Shown here one piece after another: positions 51,758 through 60,487 of a stretch of 64,000 bases of DNA (positions within the stretch are counted from its first letter, which is position 1; every line of letters begins with the position of its first letter). The notes below the pieces were generated by a model, which was not told where the DNA came from, made no database searches, and saw only the letters and a program-made list of their open reading frames with translations. Location: assembly GCA_027483945.1 (NCBI GenBank), contig JAIXTM010000002.1:1-64000 (forward strand), read 5' to 3'. Source of the stretch: Hyphomicrobiales bacterium. Lineage in GTDB: Bacteria > Pseudomonadota > Alphaproteobacteria > Rhizobiales > Beijerinckiaceae. The position numbers and the translations under genes are program-made.

Positions 51758-54463
51758 TCACCGCTGCCGCAGCAAGCGCTCGAAATAATCCAGCTCCTCC
51801 TGGCTGCGCGTGGGATCGCCCAGGCGCCGGCGCAGCTCGCTGATCACCTCGTCGATGCGGATTTCGGACCCGGCGCGGCCGCCGCGCCGGTCGAAGCGCG
51901 CATTGTCGTTGTCGCGCGGGTTGCGCACGGGGCGTCCCAGCGGGTCGTTCGGGTCCTGGCCGCGATCGGCCTGCCGCGAGCCCGGCCGGTCCGAGCCCTG
52001 GCCCGGCTCGCCATTCGCCTGGCCTTCGCCGTCGCCGTCCTGGCCGGGCTGCATGTCCCGCGCCATCTGCTCGCCGCCGCGCCGCAGCGCGTCGAGCGCG
52101 CGGCCCTGGCCGTCGAGCGCCTGGTCGCCATTGCCCTGGCCGAGGCCCTGCTCCGCCTGGCGCATCGCGTCCTCGGCCTCGCCCAGTTCGCCCTCGCCGC
52201 TCTGCTGGCCGCGCTCCTGCATCCGCCGGCGCATCGCCTCCAGCCGCTCGCGCAGCCGCTGCTGGCGGTCGCGCAGGGCCTGCATGTCCTGCTGTCCCTG
52301 GCCCTGCTGGTCGCCTTCGGCCTGCTGACCCTGGCCCGGCTGCTGCTGGCCCTGTTGACCCTGCTGGCCGCGCTGGCGCTGGCCCGGCTGCTGGCGCTGG
52401 CGGTTCTGGCCGAACTGGTTCTGGTTCTGCCCCTGTCGCCGGCGCTGCTCGCGGGCATCGGGCGGCTGGTTCTGGAACGTCTCGTCGCGCAGGTCCTGCT
52501 GGTCCCGCGTCATCTCGTCCAGCTCGTTGAGGGACTGCTCCATCTCCTGCTGCTGCGGGCTGCGGCCCGGCCGCGCGGTCTGGAGGTTCTCCATCATCTG
52601 CTTGAGCTGCTCCAGCAGGCGCTGGGCGTCGGCGACGTTGCCCTCGCGCATCATCTGCTCCATCCGGTCCAGCATCCGGTTGAGGTCCTGCTGGGTGATG
52701 GTGCGGCTCGGCTGGTTGCGCTGGTTCGGCTGGTTCTCCGCGTTCTGCTGGTTGCGCTGGGCCCGCTCCGCGAGCTCGCGCAGGAAATTGTTCATCGCCT
52801 GCCGGAGCTGGTTCATCAGCCGGCGGATCTCGTCCTCGTTGGCGCCGCGCTCGATGGCCTGGCGGAGCGCCTCCTGCGCGGCGCGCAGGTCGCGCTCGGC
52901 GCCGGACAGGTCGCCGTCCTCCAGCCGCACCGCCATCTCCCAGAGATACTGGGCGACGTCGAGGAGGTCCTCGTCGGTACGGGCATTGCGCAGCCGCTGG
53001 GAGCCGACCGCGAGGCCGAGATATTCGCCGAGCTTGGGCGAGAAGAGGTCCGGCGCGATGGCCAGTGCGTCGAGCGCCGTCTGCACGATCGGCCGCGCCT
53101 CCCGGTCCATGACCAGGTTGCGCCGCTGCTCGATCAGCGCCTTGGCGAGGGGATGGGCGAAGGGCCGCTGGGGCAACGTCACGACGAGCGGCTCGCTGCG
53201 GCCCTCCTGCCCGGCATCGTCGCCGACCACGATCGTCGTGCGAACCCGGGCGCCGGCCCAGGGATGGTCGGCGAGGTCCAGCCCGGCCGAGGTCTCCGCA
53301 TTGGCGGTGGGATCGGCCGGCAGCGCCAACGGCGGGCGCGGCGGCGGCACGAGCGCGCGGCCGGCCGCGGCCGGGTCGACCGGCTCCATCAGGGCCTCGA
53401 TGCGGGCGACGGCATAATCGTCCTGCGCCCGGTAGAACAGGGTCAGCCCGCCGCGGGCGGTCTGCTCGGGCGGGCGCGACCATTCGGCGGACGGCGCCCG
53501 GTCGGGAATCGCCTCCAGCGCGACGACCGCCTGTCGGCTGCGCCCCACATCCACCGCGATCTCCCCGGTGCCGGAGACGCGCAGTCGGCGCTCCATCGCC
53601 GGCTCGCCCGGCCGCGCGGCAGGCGGCGCGGGAAGGTCGCGCGCAGCCTGGACCGCACCGTCCTTGCCCTCCTGCGTCTCCTTGGGCGCATCGGCGATGC
53701 CGCCCGAAAGCGCCAGCGCGACGTCGCTGCGGCCGGCGGCCCGCACGATGATCGTGCTGTTGGCCGGCACGCGCACCGCATGGCGGCGCGTGCCGCCCTC
53801 GGGCGGGGTCGTCAGGTCGAGCACGACAGGGGGCTGACGCGTATAGACGGGCGGGTCCACCCAGGCGTCGAGCCGGAACGGGGCGGCCTCGCCCAGCGAT
53901 CCGCGCCAGTCGAAGGCGGCGGCGACGCGGGCGCGCCATTCCGGCCCGGCGACGAAGAGGCTCGCGACCAGGGCGACAAGCGCCGCGGCGCGGAAGGCGA
54001 AGGGATCCCGGCGCGGCGCGTCCGGCCGGGGCTTCGGAACGGGAAGGGCAAGGACCGCCCGCGCCGCCCGCTGGCGGTGCAGGGCCCAGAGCGCGCGGCT
54101 GGCCGGATCCTCCCCGCCGAGCGCGAGCCGGTCCTCGGCCGCGGTGGCGGGACGATGCTGCAGGGCGCCGTCGCGGTCGACCCGCGCCAGGGCTTCGTCC
54201 CGGCTTGGCAGGCGCAGCCGCGCCAGCGGCAGGAGCGAGGCGACGAAGACGAGGCCGAAAAGGACGGTGCCCGCGATCCGCGCCCAGCCCGGCACGACGA
54301 GCCACAGGCCGAGGCCCGACACGGTCAGGAACAGCGCGACGACGACGAGCGGGGGAATGAGCGCCGGCCAGAGCCGGTCCCAGACAATGGCGGCGCGCGC
54401 CGCCAGGATCAGCCGCTTCAGGCGGCCGTCAGCGGTGCCGATTTCATCAGACGTCCGGCTCAC
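51758..54463 (-). CDS. TIGR02302/DUF4175 family membrane protein
   Basis: A 901-residue protein of unknown function conserved in alphaproteobacteria. The N-terminus has two hydrophobic segments (about 25-70) and a third near 140. A beta-rich middle follows (about 170-420), and the C-terminal 400 residues are helical and extremely rich in Gln, Arg and Asn (NQQNAENQPNQRNQPS, RQQPGQRQRGQQGQQG). The end, DEVISELRRRLGDPTRSQEELDYFERLL, is conserved. GTG at 54461-54463 has GAGGAGG upstream. Same operon as lysA, 82 nt downstream. Confidence 0.85.
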   Translation of the reverse strand: MSRTSDEIGTADGRLKRLILAARAAIVWDRLWPALIPPLVVVALFLTVSGLGLWLVVPGWARIAGTVLFGLVFVASLLPLARLRLPSRDEALARVDRDGALQHRPATAAEDRLALGGEDPASRALWALHRQRAARAVLALPVPKPRPDAPRRDPFAFRAAALVALVASLFVAGPEWRARVAAAFDWRGSLGEAAPFRLDAWVDPPVYTRQPPVVLDLTTPPEGGTRRHAVRVPANSTIIVRAAGRSDVALALSGGIADAPKETQEGKDGAVQAARDLPAPPAARPGEPAMERRLRVSGTGEIAVDVGRSRQAVVALEAIPDRAPSAEWSRPPEQTARGGLTLFYRAQDDYAVARIEALMEPVDPAAAGRALVPPPRPPLALPADPTANAETSAGLDLADHPWAGARVRTTIVVGDDAGQEGRSEPLVVTLPQRPFAHPLAKALIEQRRNLVMDREARPIVQTALDALAIAPDLFSPKLGEYLGLAVGSQRLRNARTDEDLLDVAQYLWEMAVRLEDGDLSGAERDLRAAQEALRQAIERGANEDEIRRLMNQLRQAMNNFLRELAERAQRNQQNAENQPNQRNQPSRTITQQDLNRMLDRMEQMMREGNVADAQRLLEQLKQMMENLQTARPGRSPQQQEMEQSLNELDEMTRDQQDLRDETFQNQPPDAREQRRRQGQNQNQFGQNRQRQQPGQRQRGQQGQQGQQQPGQGQQAEGDQQGQGQQDMQALRDRQQRLRERLEAMRRRMQERGQQSGEGELGEAEDAMRQAEQGLGQGNGDQALDGQGRALDALRRGGEQMARDMQPGQDGDGEGQANGEPGQGSDRPGSRQADRGQDPNDPLGRPVRNPRDNDNARFDRRGGRAGSEIRIDEVISELRRRLGDPTRSQEELDYFERLLRQR

Positions 54464-54545
54464 CCGAGCCTCCTCGCCCTGCGCGCCCGCCCATGGCCCC
54501 ATGGAGCGAGGCTAGCACGGATGGACGCGTTGGCCAGAGCGCCGG

Positions 54546-55814
54546 TCAGTCCATCCAGCCGGGAAGGCGGTCCAGGCCGATCACATCCTCGTAGGACGGG
54601 CGCGGCCGCACGACGGCCCATCCGGCGCCGTTGACCATGGTCTCGGGCACCAGGAGCCTGGTGTTGTAGGTGCCGGCCTGGACGGCCCCGTAGGCGCCTG
54701 CCGTCATCACCGCGATGAGGTCGCCGGCCTTTACCTCCGGCATCTCGCGCCGGAGCGCGAGATAGTCGCCGGTCTCGCAGACCGGGCCGACCACGTCCGC
54801 GACCATGCGCCGCGCGTCGGGCGCCGGCACGGCCACCGGCTTGATATCGTGATGCGCCTCGTAGAGCGTCGGGCGGATGAGGTCGTTCATCGCCGCGTCG
54901 ACGATGACGAAGGTTCGGCCCTCGCCGTGCTTCACATAGATCACCCGGGTGACGAGGATGCCGGCATTGCCGGCAATCAGCCGTCCCATCTCGAAGACGA
55001 GCTTGAGCCCGAGCGGCCTGGTGTGCCGGGTGATCATCGCCGCGTAGGCGGCCGGATCCGGCGGGGGCTCGTTGTCCTCCCGGTAGGGCACGCCAAGGCC
55101 GCCGCCGAGATCGATATGGTGCAGTTTGTGGCCCTGCGCCATCAGGTCCCGCGCCAGCTCCGCGAGGAGCGCGGTCGCGTTGTCGAAGGGCGCGAGATCG
55201 GTGATCTGGCTGCCGATATGCATGTCGACGCCGGTGATCGCGATTCCGGGAAGCTCGGCCGCGCGGGCATAGACGTCCCGCGCCCGGCTGATCGGGATGC
55301 CGAACTTGTTCTCCGACTTGCCCGTCGAGATCTTGGCGTGGGTCTTGGCGTCGACGTCCGGATTCACCCGCACCGAGACGGGCGCCTTGACCCCCTTCGA
55401 CGTCGCGACCTCGGACAAGGCGGCGAGCTCCGGCTCGCTCTCGACGTTGAAGCACAGGATGCCGGCATCGAGCGCGTCGGCCATTTCGGCCTGAATCTTG
55501 CCGACGCCCGAGAAGACGATGCGCTCGCCGGGCACGCCCGCGGCCAGCGCGCGGCGCAGTTCCCCGCCCGAGACGATGTCCATGCCGGCGCCGAGATCGC
55601 CCAGGGTCTTCAGGACCGCCTGGTTGGAATTGGCCTTCATCGCGTAGCAGATGAGGGCGTCCGTGCCGGCGAAGGCCTCCGCCATGACCCGGTAGTGCCG
55701 GGCGAGCGTCGCGGTCGAATAACAGTAGAACGGCGTGCCCACGGCCTCGGCGATGGCCGGAAGGGCGACGTCCTCGGCGTGGAGGACGCCGCCGCGATAA
55801 TGGAAATGGTGCAT
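54546..55814 (-). CDS. lysA: Diaminopimelate decarboxylase
   Basis: A 422-residue PLP enzyme catalysing the last step of lysine synthesis. Residues present: the PLP Lys in CYAMKANSNQAVLK, GGELRRALAAGVPGERIVFSGVGK, SRVNPDV-like HIGSQITD, and the substrate Cys-bearing GPVCETGDYL with YNTRLL. ATG at 55812-55814 begins MHHFHYRGGVLHAEDVAL. lptM lies 23 nt upstream on the same strand. Confidence 0.96.
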   Translation of the reverse strand: MHHFHYRGGVLHAEDVALPAIAEAVGTPFYCYSTATLARHYRVMAEAFAGTDALICYAMKANSNQAVLKTLGDLGAGMDIVSGGELRRALAAGVPGERIVFSGVGKIQAEMADALDAGILCFNVESEPELAALSEVATSKGVKAPVSVRVNPDVDAKTHAKISTGKSENKFGIPISRARDVYARAAELPGIAITGVDMHIGSQITDLAPFDNATALLAELARDLMAQGHKLHHIDLGGGLGVPYREDNEPPPDPAAYAAMITRHTRPLGLKLVFEMGRLIAGNAGILVTRVIYVKHGEGRTFVIVDAAMNDLIRPTLYEAHHDIKPVAVPAPDARRMVADVVGPVCETGDYLALRREMPEVKAGDLIAVMTAGAYGAVQAGTYNTRLLVPETMVNGAGWAVVRPRPSYEDVIGLDRLPGWMD

Positions 55815-55837
55815 GGCGGCGGCCGGTCGGGAGGCGC

Positions 55838-56077
55838 TTACAGGAGTGGGTCGAGGATGAAGTCGCGCTTGGGCACCTCGAAGCCGGTGTCGCGGCGGCG
55901 CGGCTGGCCGACCGGCGAGACGGTGAGCCCGCCGCCCGCCTGCGTTTCCTCGGCCTTGGGCGCGGACGGGTCCGGCGGCGGCTCCAGCGCGCCGCGGCGG
56001 CCGCAGGCGGCGAGCGTCAGCGACACCGCGCCCGCGATCAGGATCAGGCGGAGGACGGAAGAGGTCGAGTGGGACAC
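55838..56077 (-). CDS. lptM: LPS translocon maturation lipoprotein LptM (YifL)
   Basis: A 79-residue lipoprotein. Signal ends with LTLAAC, and the mature start CGRRGALEPPPDPS matches the LptM motif that helps LptD fold. The tail ends KRDFILDPLL, a conserved C-terminus. GTG at 56075-56077 is the likely start. Position between argH and lysA is the usual alphaproteobacterial order. Confidence 0.88.
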   Translation of the reverse strand: MSHSTSSVLRLILIAGAVSLTLAACGRRGALEPPPDPSAPKAEETQAGGGLTVSPVGQPRRRDTGFEVPKRDFILDPLL

Positions 56078-56162
56078 GGGATGGACGTCTCCGGCGGAAG
56101 GTGGCCCGGTTGCGGCGCTGCGGACCTTAGCGTCAGCCGCACCGCAAGGCGAGGGCGTGGGT

Positions 56163-57557
56163 TCAGGCCTTGCGGGGAGCGGCGAGCCGCTTCAGCCAGC
56201 GCCGGGCCTGGGCGCGCACATTGGCCGGCGCGGTGCCGCCATAGGAGGTGCGGCTCCTGACCGAGCGCTCGACGCCGAGAACGCCGAACACGTCCTCGCT
56301 GATCCGCGGCTCGACGCCCTGCATCTCGGCGAGCGTGAGCTTCTCCAGCCCGACATCGCGCTCCGCCGCCAGCGCGACGAGGCGCCCGGTGACGTGGTGC
56401 GCGTCGCGGAACGGCATCTCCAGCACCCGGACCAGCCAGTCGGCGAGGTCGGTCGCGGTGGAGAAGCCGGAGCCCGCCGCCTTCTTCAGCCGCTTCACGT
56501 CCGGCTCCATGTCCCGGACCATGCCGGCCATGGCCGCCAGCGACAGCGAGAGCGTCTGGAGCGCGTCGAACGTGCCCTCCTTGTCCTCCTGCATGTCCTT
56601 GGCATAGGCGAGCGGCAGGCCCTTCATGACGACGAGCAGGCCGTTCAGCGCGCCGATGACGCGGCCCGCCTTGGCGCGCACCAGCTCGGCCGCGTCCGGG
56701 TTGCGCTTCTGGGGCATGATCGACGAGCCGGTGGTGAACTTGTCCGACAGGCGGATGAAGCCGAATTGCGGCGTCGTCCAGATGACGATCTCCTCGGCGA
56801 AGCGCGACAGGTGCATGGCGCAGATCGAGGCCGCCGCCAGCGCTTCCAGCGCGAAGTCCCGGTCCGAGACCGAATCGATGGAATTGGCGGTCGGCCGGTC
56901 GAAGCCCAGCGCCTTCGCCGTCATGTGCCGGTCGATGGGGAAGGACGTCCCCGCGAGCGCCGCGGCACCGAGCGGGCATTCGTTCATGCGAGCCCGCGCG
57001 TCCGCGAAGCGCCCGCGGTCGCGCCCCAGCATCTCCACATAGGCGAGCAGGTGATGGCCGAACGTCACCGGCTGCGCCGATTGCAGATGGGTGAAGCCCG
57101 GCATCACGGCGCCGGCGAAGGCAAGCGCCTTCTCCGCGAGCGCCGTCATCAGGTCGGCGATCTGTGCGTCGAGAGCATCCAGCGTGTCGCGTACCCACAG
57201 GCGCATGTCGGTCGCGACCTGGTCGTTGCGCGAGCGCGCCGTGTGCAGCCGCCCGGCCGGCGTCCCGGCGATCTCCTTCAGCCGGGATTCCACGTTCATA
57301 TGGATGTCCTCGAGCCCGCGCGAGAACGTGAAGTTGCCGGCCTCGATTTCGGCGGCGACCGCCTTTAGGCCCTTCTCGATGGCGGCGACGTCGGCCTTCT
57401 TCAGGATGCCGGCCTCCGCCAGCATCGCCGCATGGGCGAGGGAGCCGCGTATGTCCTGTTGCCACAGGCGCTGGTCGAACCCGATGGAGGCGTTTATCTC
57501 CTCCATGATCGCGTCCGGGCCGGTCGCGAACCGCCCGCCCCACATCCGGTTGCTCAT
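56163..57557 (-). CDS. argH: Argininosuccinate lyase
   Basis: A 464-residue lyase that releases arginine and fumarate from argininosuccinate. [25 protein letters not shown] is the usual N-terminus, and the fumarase signature [12 protein letters not shown] with the catalytic Ser loop is present near 280. Other motifs: [29 protein letters not shown]. First gene of argH-lptM-lysA-DUF4175; 42 nt from the divergent tlpA start. Confidence 0.97.
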   Translation of the reverse strand: MSNRMWGGRFATGPDAIMEEINASIGFDQRLWQQDIRGSLAHAAMLAEAGILKKADVAAIEKGLKAVAAEIEAGNFTFSRGLEDIHMNVESRLKEIAGTPAGRLHTARSRNDQVATDMRLWVRDTLDALDAQIADLMTALAEKALAFAGAVMPGFTHLQSAQPVTFGHHLLAYVEMLGRDRGRFADARARMNECPLGAAALAGTSFPIDRHMTAKALGFDRPTANSIDSVSDRDFALEALAAASICAMHLSRFAEEIVIWTTPQFGFIRLSDKFTTGSSIMPQKRNPDAAELVRAKAGRVIGALNGLLVVMKGLPLAYAKDMQEDKEGTFDALQTLSLSLAAMAGMVRDMEPDVKRLKKAAGSGFSTATDLADWLVRVLEMPFRDAHHVTGRLVALAAERDVGLEKLTLAEMQGVEPRISEDVFGVLGVERSVRSRTSYGGTAPANVRAQARRWLKRLAAPRKA

Positions 57558-57599
57558 GCTCAGCGCCTGCCTGTCGAAAAGAAGGATCGTCCGGTCGTC

Positions 57600-58250
57600 A
57601 TGATGCGCGTCCCGCCCGGCAAGGCGTCCATCCTGATCGTCGGATTGCTCGCTTTGGCCGGAACCGCCGCCGCCCTATACGGGACGGGCGGGGTTCCGGG
57701 CAACCGCGGCGCGGATGCCGCCTGCGCCGCCTCCGCCGCGAAGATCGCCGCGCTGAAGCCGCTGGCGACCGGCGCAGTCGCCGCCTTCGCGGTTCAGGAC
57801 AGCCCCAAACCCCTGCCGGCCCTGACGTTTTCGGCAAAGGACGGCGCCCGCACGGGTCTCGCGGACTTCCGCGGCCGCACCGTGCTTTTGAACCTCTGGG
57901 CCACCTGGTGCGCCCCGTGCCGGGAGGAGATGCCGGCCCTCGACCGCCTCCAGGCCGATCTGGGCGGCGAGGCCTTCACGGTCGTCGCGGTCAATATCGA
58001 CACGCGAAACCTCGAGCGACCCAGGACCTGGCTTCAGGAGGCGGGCATCGCGAACCTCGCCTATTACGCCGACCCGCAGGCCAAGGTGTTCCAGGAGCTG
58101 AAAAGCGTCGGCAAGGCCTTCGGCATGCCGACCACGCTCCTCGTGGGCCCCGACGGCTGCGAAATGGGCATCCTGTCCGGCCCCGCCGACTGGGCGAGCC
58201 CGGAAGCGAAGGCCCTCGTCACCGCCGCCACGGACGGCAGACCGCGCTAG
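57600..58250 (+). CDS. tlpA: TlpA-family thiol:disulfide interchange protein
   Basis: A 216-residue membrane-anchored periplasmic thioredoxin. An N-terminal hydrophobic anchor (10-28) is followed by the thioredoxin fold with redox motif [17 protein letters not shown] (CAPC near 101) and cis-Pro in [10 protein letters not shown]. It supports cytochrome c or oxidase maturation. The conserved TlpA insertion and a second Cys pair (AACAAS, DGCEMG) are visible. Start MMRVPPG at 57600, divergent from argH. Confidence 0.9.
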   Translation: MMRVPPGKASILIVGLLALAGTAAALYGTGGVPGNRGADAACAASAAKIAALKPLATGAVAAFAVQDSPKPLPALTFSAKDGARTGLADFRGRTVLLNLWATWCAPCREEMPALDRLQADLGGEAFTVVAVNIDTRNLERPRTWLQEAGIANLAYYADPQAKVFQELKSVGKAFGMPTTLLVGPDGCEMGILSGPADWASPEAKALVTAATDGRPR

Positions 58251-58330
58251 CCGCTTCGCCTCCGCCTTATTCCCGTCTCGACGCTGCGTTTTGCCGGGCC
58301 GACAATGGCCATCCGTCGAGGGAGGGACCG

Positions 58331-60430
58331 ATGGCGGACATCACCAGCGCGACGCCGCTCTTCGCCATCCGCGCCGTGGCGCTGGACGCCGAGACCACCG
58401 GCCTCGACGTGCGCCGCTCGCGGCTCATCGAGATCGGCGCGGTCCATGTCGACGGCACCCGCATCGACCGCGCCAACGCCTTCCAGTCCCTCGTCGCCTG
58501 CCCCGAGCCCATCTCCGCCAGCGCCACCGCCGTCCACGGCATCGACGCGGCAACGCTCGAGGGCGCGCCGGACTTCGCCATCCTCTATCCCGGCCTCAAG
58601 GCCTTCATCGCCGACCGGGTCATCGTCGGCCATACGATCGGCTTCGATCTCGCCATGCTGCGCCACGAGGCGGAGCGGATCGGGCAGGCCTTCGCGCCGC
58701 CTCCGGCCCTCGACGTGCGCCTCCTCGCCCAGATCGCGGACCAGCGCCTGCCCTCCTATTCGCTGGAGGCGCTGGCGGCCTGGCTTAACGTCGCGCTGGA
58801 GGACCGCCACCGGGCCATGGGCGATGCCATGGCGGCGGCGCGCATCCTGGTCGCGCTCGCGCCGCGCCTGCGCGAGAAGAACATCCGCACCGTGGGCGAG
58901 GCGATCGCCGCCAGCCGGCGCATCGCCGACGCCATGGCCGGCACCGCCCCGATCGCGTGGGAATTGCCGGGCGCCTCCGAGCGATCGGCGATCCCCAAGC
59001 TCGATTCCTATCCGTATCGCCATCGCGTCGCCGAGGTCATGAACCCGGATCCGGTCTTCCTGCCGGCCGACACCCCGCTGACGCAGGCCCTCGCCGTCAT
59101 GGCCGGGCACAAGCTCAGCTCCGTCCTCGTCGGAGACGCGGATGACGGTCCGGAGGCGCTGGGCATCGTCACGGAGCGCGACGTGCTGCGCCACATCGCG
59201 GCTGGCGGCGCGGCCGCCCTGTCCGATACGCTGGAGGCGCTGGCCTCCCGCCCGGTCCTCCACGTGCCCGCAGATGCCTTCCTCTACCGCGCCATCGGCC
59301 GGATGAGCGCGAGGCGCGTGCGGCATCTCGCCGTGACGGCGGACGAGATGCGGGTCGTCGGCATCGTGACGACCCGGGATCTCCTGCGCCTCCGGTCGGA
59401 ATCGGCGGTCGCCATGGGCGACGACATCGACGGGGCGCAGGACACGCAGACGCTGGGCCAGGCCTGGGCCAAGCTGCCGGCCATGGCGGCGAGCCTCGCG
59501 GCCGAGGGCGTGGAGGCGGCCATCATCGCCGCCGTCGTGGCGCGCGAGGTCGGGGCGCTGACCCGCCGGGCCGCGATGCTCGCGGAGGCGGAGCTGACGG
59601 CGCAGGGCAGCCCGCCGCCCTGTCCCTACGCGGTCCTGATCCTCGGGTCGGCCGGCCGCGGCGAAAGCCTGCTGGCCATGGACCAAGACAATGCCATCGT
59701 CTTCGCCTCAGGACCCGAAGGCGGGCCGGAGGACCTCTATTTCGCCGCGCTCGGCCAGCGGATGACCGAGATCCTCAACGAGGTGGGCGTGCCCTTCTGC
59801 AAGGGCGGGGTCATGGCGTCGCGCCCCGCCTTCCGCGGCGCGCTCGACACCTGGCGCGAGCGGATCGCCCATTGGCTCGAGCGCTCGAGCCCGGAGGACC
59901 TCCTGGCCGTCGATATCTTCTTCGATTTCCGCGCCGTCCACGGCGACCGGGTCCTGGCGGGAACGCTGTGGCGCGAGGCCTGGGAGGCGGCACGCAACCG
60001 CACTGCCTTCCTCAAGCTCCTCTCGGAGGCGGCGGGCGAGACCCGCGGCGCCGTCACCTTCCTCGGCCGGCTGCGCACGGAGGAGGACGGACGGATCGAC
60101 CTGAAGCTCGCCGGCCTCAAGGCCATCGTCACCACGGCCCGCATCCTGGCGATCCGCCACGGGATCGCGGTCCATTCCACCCGCGACCGCATCGCCGGCG
60201 TCGCCGCCCTCGACGTCGGCGGGGCCAGCGACCTCGCCGCCCTGCGGGACGACCACGCGGCGATCCTCGAGGCGATCCTGCGCCAGCAGCTCGCCGACAT
60301 CGCCGCCGGCCGGCCGCCGGACAACCGCGTCGATCCGACGATCCTGACCCCCGCCGAGGCGGCCGGGCTGAAACGGGCCCTTGCCCACCTCTCGGTCCTG
60401 GACGACCTGCGCCGCGACCAGTTGAGCTGA
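58331..60430 (+). CDS. DnaQ-like exonuclease / CBS pair / DUF294 nucleotidyltransferase fusion
   Basis: A 699-residue three-part protein. 1-180: DEDDh exonuclease fold with D19/E21 (LDAETTG), D106 (HTIGFDLAML), H160 and D165 (HRAMGDAM), so the active site looks complete. 230-355: two CBS domains (VMNPDPVFLP, VTERDVLRHI, IVTTRDLLRL) that bind adenine nucleotides. 400-700: GlnD-like DUF294 nucleotidyltransferase with GSAGRGE (439-445) and DQD (451-453), then its helical C-terminus. ATG at 58331 follows GGAGGGACCG. Related proteins are known in alphaproteobacteria; substrate and role are undefined. Confidence 0.88.
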   Translation: MADITSATPLFAIRAVALDAETTGLDVRRSRLIEIGAVHVDGTRIDRANAFQSLVACPEPISASATAVHGIDAATLEGAPDFAILYPGLKAFIADRVIVGHTIGFDLAMLRHEAERIGQAFAPPPALDVRLLAQIADQRLPSYSLEALAAWLNVALEDRHRAMGDAMAAARILVALAPRLREKNIRTVGEAIAASRRIADAMAGTAPIAWELPGASERSAIPKLDSYPYRHRVAEVMNPDPVFLPADTPLTQALAVMAGHKLSSVLVGDADDGPEALGIVTERDVLRHIAAGGAAALSDTLEALASRPVLHVPADAFLYRAIGRMSARRVRHLAVTADEMRVVGIVTTRDLLRLRSESAVAMGDDIDGAQDTQTLGQAWAKLPAMAASLAAEGVEAAIIAAVVAREVGALTRRAAMLAEAELTAQGSPPPCPYAVLILGSAGRGESLLAMDQDNAIVFASGPEGGPEDLYFAALGQRMTEILNEVGVPFCKGGVMASRPAFRGALDTWRERIAHWLERSSPEDLLAVDIFFDFRAVHGDRVLAGTLWREAWEAARNRTAFLKLLSEAAGETRGAVTFLGRLRTEEDGRIDLKLAGLKAIVTTARILAIRHGIAVHSTRDRIAGVAALDVGGASDLAALRDDHAAILEAILRQQLADIAAGRPPDNRVDPTILTPAEAAGLKRALAHLSVLDDLRRDQLS

Positions 60431-60487
60431 GCGCCGCGGGCGCGGGCGGTTGCTTTCGCCGGTGCGCTGAACCAGTCTGCGCGCCCC

